Assembly: GCA_018715285.1 (NCBI GenBank)
Contig: DVLW01000100.1
Location: 1 to 10,158, forward strand
Direction: 5' to 3'
Source: Candidatus Faecivivens stercoripullorum
GTDB taxonomy: Bacteria > Bacillota > Clostridia > Oscillospirales > Ruminococcaceae
DNA: 10,158 nt
The notes beneath the pieces are model-generated. The model ran no database searches. It was given only the letters and a program-made list of their open reading frames with translations, and was not told the DNA's origin. The stretch's first letter is position 1; the number at the start of each line of letters is the position of its first letter. Shown in pieces: positions 1-5,350 of this stretch. A program made the position numbers and the translations under genes.

Positions 1-67
1 CATAGTGCAACTTGCAAATCTTTCCGAATATCCCACACGAAAATTGTAAAAGACGTTTAAAATCCGG

Positions 68-88
68 AAAAAGATGGGGTAAACCCAT
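68..88 (-). terminator. Intrinsic terminator of the glycosyltransferase gene
   Basis: Read on the minus strand, ATGGG (88-84) and CCCAT (78-74) form a short perfect stem around a 5-nt loop. After one C comes a run of five T (72-68). It starts 4 nt after the glycosyltransferase stop codon. The stem is only 5 bp, so termination efficiency is uncertain, but position and T-run fit a Rho-independent terminator. The remaining bases 1-67 hold nothing I can recognise. Confidence 0.55.
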
Positions 89-91
89 GCA

Positions 92-1786
92 TCAGGGTGT
101 CAGTTTTTCCATCATTTCGATCAATTCTTCCGCTTCCTGCTCAATTGGTTTTTCCTCAGCGTGCGGCTGTTCATCCGAAGCTGTCCCGGTATCAGACTGT
201 TCTCCGCTTTCCGGCTGTTTTTCATCCGGGGTTTCGGAGGACTGTCCATCCTTCTTTTTATCATCCTCCTGATCGGACTGCTGATCTTCCGGTTTTTCCG
301 GCTCATCATCCGTCTTTGCAGGTTCCTGTTTATCCTGCTGCTCCTGTGCGGATTCTTCCGCAGGCTTTGCATCGGCATCCGCTTCACCGGAAGCAGGCTC
401 TTTTTCCTCACCTTCCGGCTGGTTCACACCGGCAGTTTCCTCTTGCTCATCGGTCTGCACCACTTCCACCTTTTCCTCAGGCTTCCAGCTGGTAAAGACA
501 CGGTGAACGATTTCAGGGGTTTCATCCGGCTGGATATTCTCGACCGCACTCAGCTCAGACGCAAACCGCATACAGTTTTCTTCGGCATTGAACCACTGTT
601 CCCAGCACTGGTATCCGAGCTCGGCACGGGAATCAAACTTATCCTTATCCATATTGCACAGCATCTCAAGGAACGCTGTCAGCTGTTCCAGTGTCGGGTT
701 TTCCGGCATCAGCAGACCTGTTTCATTGCTGACCACGTCGGTTACGCCGTCAACTGCTGTCGCGCAGACAAAGATATGGTTGGCCATCGCTTCCATCATC
801 ATCGTCGGGACGCTCTCGGAGCTGCTGACCGACAGGAAAACATCCAGTTTATGGGAAGCGTAATAGTGATACCGTTCCTCCTGGTTCATATCGCCGAGGA
901 ATTCATACCGGATACCCGGCTTGTTTTCCAGCTTGTCCCGTGCATATTCCAGCACCTTTTCCCGCTCAGAACCGTCTCCGATATGCACCCAGTCCAGACA
1001 TCCGATCTTCATTCCTGCAATCGCATCAATCAGCAGTGTCAGCCGCTTATCTTCCTCAATCGGCGAGCAGGTTACAATCCGGAGCAGATAATCTTCTTCC
1101 GGCGGTTCCAGCAGCACTTCAGGACCAGGTACACCCAGCGGTGCGACACGGTATTTTCCGGGTGATTCACCGTCGGTAAAGTGGTGAACATAAACGCTGC
1201 GCCGTTCTTCCGAGGTAAAATACACCGCATCGATATTGCGGTTGGTGATATAATTCAGAGTTTCGCGGCGTTCTCCGGTCTTGGGGTCGAACATATTGGC
1301 GCGATGGCAACGGGCGGTGACATGGATATCCTTGCCCATCTCCTTGATACGGGTCAGTCCGTACAGGTAATCATTATAGTTTGCCGAATAGATGACCAGC
1401 GGCCGGTCATCCTGCATCACCGGCAGTGAGAGCACATACCGGCGTGCGAGTTCACTCTCGACCAGTGCGTCAAGAGTATGGGAAGCCTGGGCATGATTCC
1501 ATCGGCCTTCTTCCTGACCCTGTCTGCGTTCCAGCCGGTAAGCGCGGCTGAACCGGCACAGGGTACGCAGCCACCACTTCCAGAGTCTGCCGCCATGCTC
1601 GGACGGACGGGAAAAGATGACACCCGGCGGCAGGATGCGGTGCATCCGTTTGTCGGTTTCACGGGTAACCAGATATACATTAAAAAACTTGGTCAGATAC
1701 GGGATTTCGGTTTCCAAAAAGCTTTCCTGGTTGGAACAGGGGTAATGCTCAGTTACCAGCAGCAGATTCTGCGGTTTCTTCGCCAT
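92..1786 (-). CDS. GT4-like glycosyltransferase with long acidic C-terminal tail
   Basis: Predicted cytoplasmic glycosyltransferase of the GT-B fold, family 4-like, 564 aa. Residues 1-160 resemble the N-terminal Rossmann half (LLLVTEHYPCSNQ near the start). The C-terminal half, about 234-415, carries IVTCSPIEEDKRL, VHIGDGSE and the EX7E motif in ESVPTMMMEA (E324, E332), followed by VDGVTDVVSNETGLLMPENP. In GT4 enzymes these regions bind the nucleotide-sugar donor. Donor and acceptor cannot be told from sequence. Residues about 436-546 are low-complexity and rich in E, K, D, P, Q and S, and the protein ends in a possible helix (EQEAEELIEMMEKL). There is no signal peptide or membrane segment. 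The start is set at the second ATG because AAAGGA lies 9 nt upstream of it; the ATG at 1795 abuts that same site and is probably not used. The gene is divergent from the GH5 gene. Confidence 0.85.
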   Translation of the reverse strand: MAKKPQNLLLVTEHYPCSNQESFLETEIPYLTKFFNVYLVTRETDKRMHRILPPGVIFSRPSEHGGRLWKWWLRTLCRFSRAYRLERRQGQEEGRWNHAQASHTLDALVESELARRYVLSLPVMQDDRPLVIYSANYNDYLYGLTRIKEMGKDIHVTARCHRANMFDPKTGERRETLNYITNRNIDAVYFTSEERRSVYVHHFTDGESPGKYRVAPLGVPGPEVLLEPPEEDYLLRIVTCSPIEEDKRLTLLIDAIAGMKIGCLDWVHIGDGSEREKVLEYARDKLENKPGIRYEFLGDMNQEERYHYYASHKLDVFLSVSSSESVPTMMMEAMANHIFVCATAVDGVTDVVSNETGLLMPENPTLEQLTAFLEMLCNMDKDKFDSRAELGYQCWEQWFNAEENCMRFASELSAVENIQPDETPEIVHRVFTSWKPEEKVEVVQTDEQEETAGVNQPEGEEKEPASGEADADAKPAEESAQEQQDKQEPAKTDDEPEKPEDQQSDQEDDKKKDGQSSETPDEKQPESGEQSDTGTASDEQPHAEEKPIEQEAEELIEMMEKLTP

Positions 1787-1860
1787 AACGTACATTCCTT
1801 TCTAAAAGACTGCGACATCGGCGCAGTACAGCCAGATATCAAACATATTGCATATTCCGC

Positions 1861-1877
1861 TATGACAAAATGTCATA
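1861..1877. promoter_or_regulatory. Operator-like palindrome at the glycosyltransferase start site
   Basis: TATGACA-AAA-TGTCATA is a perfect 7-bp inverted repeat with a 3-nt spacer. It lies just downstream of the predicted minus-strand -10 box (1885-1890), so it covers roughly +1 to +17 of the glycosyltransferase transcript. That is a typical place for a repressor site. No regulator is identified; the operator role is inference from symmetry and position. Confidence 0.4.
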
Positions 1878-1884
1878 TAAATTG

Positions 1885-1890
1885 ATTATA
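1885..1890 (-). promoter_or_regulatory. Extended -10 promoter of the glycosyltransferase gene
   Basis: On the minus strand TGG precedes TATAAT, giving an extended -10 element (TGnTATAAT). There is no good -35 at 17 nt, which is tolerated for extended -10 promoters. Predicted transcription starts near 1878, giving a leader of about 90 nt before the ATG at 1786. Confidence 0.55.
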
Positions 1891-1899
1891 CCATAATTT

Positions 1900-1935
1900 T
1901 TCAGAAATAAAAAGCAGATTTTTATGAATTCTGAA
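1900..1935. repeat. Large imperfect inverted repeat in the divergent promoter region
   Basis: TTCAGAA (1900-1906) is followed directly by ATAAAAA (1907-1913). After a 5-nt centre come TTTTTAT (1919-1925), three unpaired bases GAA, and TTCTGAA (1929-1935). The arms make 14 base pairs with one 3-nt bulge. The repeat sits upstream of both predicted promoters, overlapping the region where a -35 for the glycosyltransferase would be. It could be a regulator site or a chance AT-rich palindrome. Confidence 0.35.
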
Positions 1936-1977
1936 CGCATAACCTCCATTTTCTGCCATAACGTACCGGGATTTTTC

Positions 1978-2006
1978 TTGAAATTACTGTCAGTTTATTC
2001 TATAAT
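1978..2006 (+). promoter_or_regulatory. Sigma-A type promoter of the GH5 gene
   Basis: TTGAAA (1978-1983) and TATAAT (2001-2006) are separated by exactly 17 nt, close to the vegetative consensus. A second TATAAT at 2012-2017 has no matching -35. An AGGAGG ribosome binding site (2027-2032) lies 7 nt before the ATG at 2040, so the leader is only about 27 nt. Confidence 0.8.
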
Positions 2007-2039
2007 ATATCTATAATACCAAAATCAGGAGGAATCAAG

Positions 2040-3722
2040 ATGAGTTACCCGACAGACAACTCCCGTGTACATGGCTTCCTTCACACCAAAGGGAAACTGC
2101 TTGTCAACGGCGACGGTGAAGAAGTCCTGCTCCGCGGCTGGGGTGCAGGCAACTGGAACAACCCGGAAGGGTTTATGATCGGCGCGGTCACCAATTTTAC
2201 CGGTGCAGCCGTTCAGGACAAGGTCGTCCGGGCATCCGGAATGGACCGTGGACGCAGTTTTATCCAGATTGTCCGCGAAACCTGCGGCAGCCGGTATGCA
2301 CAGGATTTCTGGAACAGATGGATGAACACCTATATGACCGAAGACGACTTTATCCTGATGGAAAAGCTCGGCTATAACTCAGTTCGTCTTCCCATCAGCG
2401 CACGCTGCTTCCTTGAGGAAGAACCGGGGTACATCTGGGTAGAGGAAGCGTTTGAAATGCTGGGACGGGTACTCGACTGGTGCCAAAAACACCATATTTA
2501 TGGTATCCTCGACCTCCACGGTGCGGTTGCAGGCCAGTCCTGTCTGCCGTGTGACGACGGCATCGACAATCAGCCGCGTCTGTTCATGGAAGAGGAAAGC
2601 TATGAGCGCACCATTGTCCTGATGGAAGAATTTGCACGCCGTTTTACCGATCATGAAGGCCTGGGCGGATACAATATCGTCAACGAACCGCTCTCCAACT
2701 TCTCGGGCGATGCAAACGACAAGTATATCCCAAAACTCAAACAGTTCTATCTCGACTGCATCCGCCGTATGCGTGTCTATGACAAGAACCATGCCTTTTT
2801 CCTGGAAGGCAACCACTTTACCAACCGTGTCAGCATCTTTGACCAGGACTATGACCCGGAATGCCACAACTGGGTGCTGACCCTGCACTGCTATTCCAAA
2901 CGCCCGGAATATTCCGCCATTGCTCCGGCACTGGCAAAAGCTGACAAGCTGGGTGTTCCGGTCTGGATGGCGGAAACCGGCGGCCCCAACCGTTGGATGT
3001 CGGCACAGTATGAGATGCTGCTGGAACATCACATCGGCTACTGCGTATGGAGCTGGAAATGTGTTGAAGGCGGCAATGCGTGCAGCGTCATCCGGCATAA
3101 ACTGCCCGAAGGATGGGATAAGATCAACGCCTACGTTTCCGAAGGTGCCGCGCGGCCAAGCTATGCTGAATCGCAGGAAATTTTCGACCGGTATATCGAC
3201 TGCCTGAAATTTGAAAACTGCACGGTATCCGAAGATGCAACCATCGATATCTTCCGCCGGAAAGGTGCCGTCATTCCCGCATCCGGCTTCAACCTTTCTC
3301 CCGGACGCGGCATCTCCTACAAAGGCAACGACCCTTACGGCAACGAAGCGGCCTACCGTCCCGGTACTGGCATGGAGATGGTCTTTACACCGGGATACAC
3401 TTCCCGTGAAACGGTCATGGGCAAGCCGCGCCCTGATACCGACTGGGAAAACCTCCAGCTTGTCCTCCACAAAGGGGATTTCGCCTGCTATACCTGCCGT
3501 GAACTGACGTCCGGTTGTGGCGTATCACTCCGCTGCCGTGCGGATGAAACAGCTGTCGTCTCACTGCGTTCCGGCAATACCCTGCTCGGAACCCTCACCA
3601 TTAACCCCACTTCTGAGCTGATTGATACCGAAACACTTCCGCTTCCAGAAGATCAGTATCAGGTGCTGCGGGTAGAGTCGGAAGAAGGAACTGTCATCCT
3701 TTCCGACCTGCTTATCCGCTGA
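2040..3722 (+). CDS. GH5-type cellulase-family glycoside hydrolase
   Basis: Predicted beta-glycosidase of glycoside hydrolase family 5 (clan A TIM barrel), 560 aa. Visible landmarks are the N-terminal RGWGAGNWNNPEGF (from R32), YNSVRLPIS, LDLHGAVAGQ (H160), YNIVNEPLS with acid/base E216, LTLHCYS (H283, Y285) and WMAETGG with nucleophile E312, then a conserved WSWK. Residues about 395-560 form a separate region rich in predicted beta strand, perhaps a carbohydrate-binding-like or accessory beta-sandwich; I cannot assign its family. There is no signal peptide, so the enzyme probably acts in the cytoplasm on imported oligosaccharides or glycosides. The opening motif resembles exo-beta-1,3-glucanase-like members, but the substrate is not determinable. 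It has its own strong promoter and RBS, is divergent from the glycosyltransferase, and its last 11 bases overlap the convergent small gene. Confidence 0.85.
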   Translation: MSYPTDNSRVHGFLHTKGKLLVNGDGEEVLLRGWGAGNWNNPEGFMIGAVTNFTGAAVQDKVVRASGMDRGRSFIQIVRETCGSRYAQDFWNRWMNTYMTEDDFILMEKLGYNSVRLPISARCFLEEEPGYIWVEEAFEMLGRVLDWCQKHHIYGILDLHGAVAGQSCLPCDDGIDNQPRLFMEEESYERTIVLMEEFARRFTDHEGLGGYNIVNEPLSNFSGDANDKYIPKLKQFYLDCIRRMRVYDKNHAFFLEGNHFTNRVSIFDQDYDPECHNWVLTLHCYSKRPEYSAIAPALAKADKLGVPVWMAETGGPNRWMSAQYEMLLEHHIGYCVWSWKCVEGGNACSVIRHKLPEGWDKINAYVSEGAARPSYAESQEIFDRYIDCLKFENCTVSEDATIDIFRRKGAVIPASGFNLSPGRGISYKGNDPYGNEAAYRPGTGMEMVFTPGYTSRETVMGKPRPDTDWENLQLVLHKGDFACYTCRELTSGCGVSLRCRADETAVVSLRSGNTLLGTLTINPTSELIDTETLPLPEDQYQVLRVESEEGTVILSDLLIR

Positions 3723-3897
3723 GCCGTTTATTTTCCGGCACCGGCTCACATGCCGAACGGGTGACGGCCAGCGTTGTCAGTGTGTCGCCCAGCTGGGTGA
3801 AAACAACCGCCATCAGTTCAATCTGTTCAGTCGTCTCATTCGTTGCGATGGCATTGGCTGCCGCGGTGATATATGCGGTCAGTTCGCATCCGTTCAC
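3712..3897 (-). CDS. Small conserved clostridial protein, FTQLGDTL type (probably DUF6774)
   Basis: A 61-aa protein of unknown function. The start is the GTG at 3897, because AAAGGAGG (3912-3905) sits 7 nt upstream; a longer reading from 3930 would place that site inside the gene. The sequence begins MNGCELTAYITAAANAIA and contains ELMAVVFTQLGDTLTTLAV. It resembles short proteins widespread in Clostridia which I recall as DUF6774; that assignment is from memory. It looks like two helical segments without a membrane span or metal site (one Cys near each end). It follows trmO after 108 nt that include a strong minus-strand hairpin. Its stop codon lies 11 nt inside the convergent GH5 gene. The good RBS and family resemblance argue that it is real. 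Confidence 0.7.
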   Translation of the reverse strand: MNGCELTAYITAAANAIATNETTEQIELMAVVFTQLGDTLTTLAVTRSACEPVPENKRLSG

Positions 3898-3904
3898 CGG
3901 AACC

Positions 3905-3912
3905 CCTCCTTT
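3905..3912 (-). promoter_or_regulatory. Ribosome binding site fixing a GTG start
   Basis: AAAGGAGG on the minus strand, 7 nt before GTG at 3897. This near-perfect Shine-Dalgarno is the reason for choosing the GTG over the upstream in-frame codon at 3930. Confidence 0.75.
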
Positions 3913-3937
3913 CTTTTGCGGATAATTCAATATACGC

Positions 3938-3981
3938 AGACGCCCTGCCTCCGGTGCATACCGTCCGGAAACAGAGCGTCT
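3938..3981 (-). ncRNA. 17-bp hairpin in the trmO to small-gene spacer
   Basis: Read on the minus strand, AGACGCTCTGTTTCCGG (3981-3965) pairs along its full length with CCGGAGGCAGGGCGTCT (3954-3938) around a 10-nt loop: 14 Watson-Crick and 3 G-U pairs, no bulge. On the plus strand the three G-U positions become C/A mismatches. The structure starts 24 nt after the trmO stop and ends about 25 nt before the small gene's ribosome binding site. It has no U-run in the minus direction, so a leader, processing or mRNA-stability role is more likely than termination of trmO. This is a structural RNA element call, not a claim of a separate transcript. Confidence 0.45.
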
Positions 3982-3989
3982 CTTTTTTT
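3938..3989 (+). terminator. Possible plus-strand terminator for GH5 read-through
   Basis: In the plus direction the same symmetry gives a stem closed by AGACGC/GCGTCT with three C/A mismatches inside, followed by C and seven T (3983-3989). It could stop transcripts from the GH5 gene, but it lies about 215 nt after that stop codon, so such transcripts would run antisense across the whole small gene. No nearer plus-strand terminator with a T-run is visible. Confidence 0.45.
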
Positions 3990-4005
3990 ACTGTTCAGAT
4001 ATTGG

Positions 4006-4689
4006 TCAGTCGGTGCTCTCCACCGCGGCTACCGTGAGAAGATCGCCGTCTACCCGGAATTTTACTTCCATTCCGGCAAACGCCATCCCGTAAACCCTCT
4101 CCGGGTCATGCTGATAGGATGGACGCGGGTCATGTGCGAGGACTTTCTGAAGTGCATCGCGTTTGTTTTCCGGGACCTTTTCAAGCAGTTCGGGCGAAAT
4201 TTCTACCCGCAGTTCTTTTTCCCTTACCGGGTCGGAAAATCCGCCCACTGCATCCGGATGGCTGTCGGTAAAAGGCAGATAGGGCTTGATATCCAGAATC
4301 GGCGTACCATCGCACAGATCGGCACCTTCGACCAGTAAGACTGTTCCCTCTTCCGTTTTTTCCATCCCGACCAGCTTCACCGATGAAAGCCCGATCGAAT
4401 TCGGGCGAAACGGCGAACGGGTTGCAAATACGCCCATCCGTGTATTACCGCCCAGTCTCGGCGGACGGACAGTCGGCGACCAGTCTTCCCGTACCGCCTG
4501 GGAAAATTCCCAGATCAGCCAGAGATGACTGTACCCTTCTATCCCACGCAATGCCTCATCCACCCGGTACTCCGGTTCAAAGACAATGGTCGAAACCACC
4601 GGCACGATACCGCTCTGACGCGGAATACCAAACTTGGTCGGAAAATCCGAACGGATACGGGCAATCACCTTCATTTGAATCGTTTCCAT
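4006..4689 (-). CDS. trmO: tRNA (N6-threonylcarbamoyladenosine37-N6)-methyltransferase TrmO
   Basis: TrmO (YaeB/TsaA, UPF0066) uses S-adenosylmethionine to methylate t6A37 to m6t6A37 in ANN-decoding tRNAs. The 227-aa product has the full family pattern: IARIRSDFPTKFGIPRQSG at residues 9-27, IEGYSHLWLIWEF at 50-62, RPPRLGGNTRMGVFATRSPF at 75-94 continuing as RPNSIGLSS, DGTPILDIKPYLPF at 128-141, and the C-terminal HDPRPSYQHDPERVYGM. Length is normal. I chose the ATG at 4689, which has AGGA 8 nt upstream. A GTG at 4704, overlapping the preceding stop as GTGA, would add five residues and is also possible, but has a poorer binding site. It is co-directional with and immediately downstream of the RdgB-like gene, so very likely co-transcribed. 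Confidence 0.93.
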   Translation of the reverse strand: METIQMKVIARIRSDFPTKFGIPRQSGIVPVVSTIVFEPEYRVDEALRGIEGYSHLWLIWEFSQAVREDWSPTVRPPRLGGNTRMGVFATRSPFRPNSIGLSSVKLVGMEKTEEGTVLLVEGADLCDGTPILDIKPYLPFTDSHPDAVGGFSDPVREKELRVEISPELLEKVPENKRDALQKVLAHDPRPSYQHDPERVYGMAFAGMEVKFRVDGDLLTVAAVESTD

Positions 4690-4700
4690 ATCTTCCGTCC

Positions 4701-5336
4701 TCACTCCACTATTCCCAGTTTATCATACAAAAACGCGATCAGTCTATCTTTTGCAGCCTGTCTCAGTTCCATTTCCGCCATGCGTCCGTCCTCATTCAAA
4801 TCCATCCAGTACCGTCCATCGAGGTCAGCCGACAGACTGTCCAGCGGCCATCCGGGATGTCGGTCGTGATGCGGTTTTGAGAGCATCAGGAAGCTGGCAG
4901 TCCGGCGCTGCTGCTCCAGCTGCTCCATATATCCGTATACCTTCCCATCACGGCATACGGCGTATCCGTCCAGATAACAGGCGACACTCCTTCCGCCAAG
5001 CGACTGGACCAGACCAGCATAATGCTCAATCATTTCCTCGTCGGTCATTTCATGCCCATCTGCCGCACGCCGGATAAACAGTCCCGGCTGGCGTGAATCA
5101 TCCAGCGGCAGGTCAAGGAAATACAGCCCGGAATCCTCCGAAATGACCCGGTCGGCAAACTGTCCGTACCACTTTGCTTTGCGCATGGCATTTTCCATCG
5201 GAGTCGCGCCGTCCTCATCAGGTATCTTATCGATGCCGACGTCCCGCAAGGTCAAAAGCCGCAGGTCATCCCGTCCCAGAAGCTGCTGAAAATAAGCCGC
5301 CTTTTGTCTGTTGGTCGTCCCGAGCAAAATATCCAT
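4701..5336 (-). CDS. RdgB/HAM1-like non-canonical purine NTP pyrophosphatase, divergent
   Basis: Predicted nucleotide-sanitation enzyme of the HAM1/ITPase superfamily, which hydrolyses (d)ITP or XTP to the monophosphate and PPi. In 211 aa the N-terminal half matches: LLGTTNRQK (residues 4-12) for the TxNxxK phosphate-binding motif, EDG at 41-43, ENAMRKA with K53, and ISEDSGL (65-71) for the DDSGL site, where D68 would be catalytic and E67 replaces the usual first Asp. The C-terminal half departs from the family: HPGWPLDSL (160-168) stands where GFGYDP is expected, and no SHR motif is visible (ELRQAA instead). Substrate may therefore differ. The ATG at 5336 is chosen because GGAGG (5349-5345) lies 8 nt upstream; in-frame ATGs at 5351 and 5360 are less likely. 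It is 14 nt after the flavoprotein gene and 11 nt before trmO. Confidence 0.78.
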   Translation of the reverse strand: MDILLGTTNRQKAAYFQQLLGRDDLRLLTLRDVGIDKIPDEDGATPMENAMRKAKWYGQFADRVISEDSGLYFLDLPLDDSRQPGLFIRRAADGHEMTDEEMIEHYAGLVQSLGGRSVACYLDGYAVCRDGKVYGYMEQLEQQRRTASFLMLSKPHHDRHPGWPLDSLSADLDGRYWMDLNEDGRMAEMELRQAAKDRLIAFLYDKLGIVE

Positions 5337-5350
5337 CCTGCGTTCCTCCA

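Noticed and set aside
161..1165. Plus-strand 334-codon frame rich in Leu/Ile/Phe that looks like membrane segments
   Set aside because: The hydrophobic run is the complement of the acidic Glu/Lys-rich tail codons of the glycosyltransferase, not a membrane protein.
1873..1959. 28-codon minus-strand frame starting in the second 12-bp repeat copy
   Set aside because: It runs through the predicted promoter and inverted repeat, its GGAGG-like site is inside the frame, and no homology is recognisable.
2379..3470. 363-codon minus-strand frame inside the GH5 gene
   Set aside because: It is the antisense shadow of a clear GH5 protein with catalytic residues; no ribosome binding site or family motif supports it.
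3677..3707. GTCGGAA/TTCCGAC hairpin at the end of the GH5 gene, considered as a terminator for the small gene
   Set aside because: The arms are perfect, but neither strand has a T-run after the stem, and the sequence is constrained by GH5 coding.
3720..3748. TGAGCCG/CGGCTCA inverted repeat starting at the GH5 stop codon, considered as its terminator
   Set aside because: The 7-bp stem has a 15-nt loop and no T-run on either strand, and it lies within the coding sequence of the small gene.
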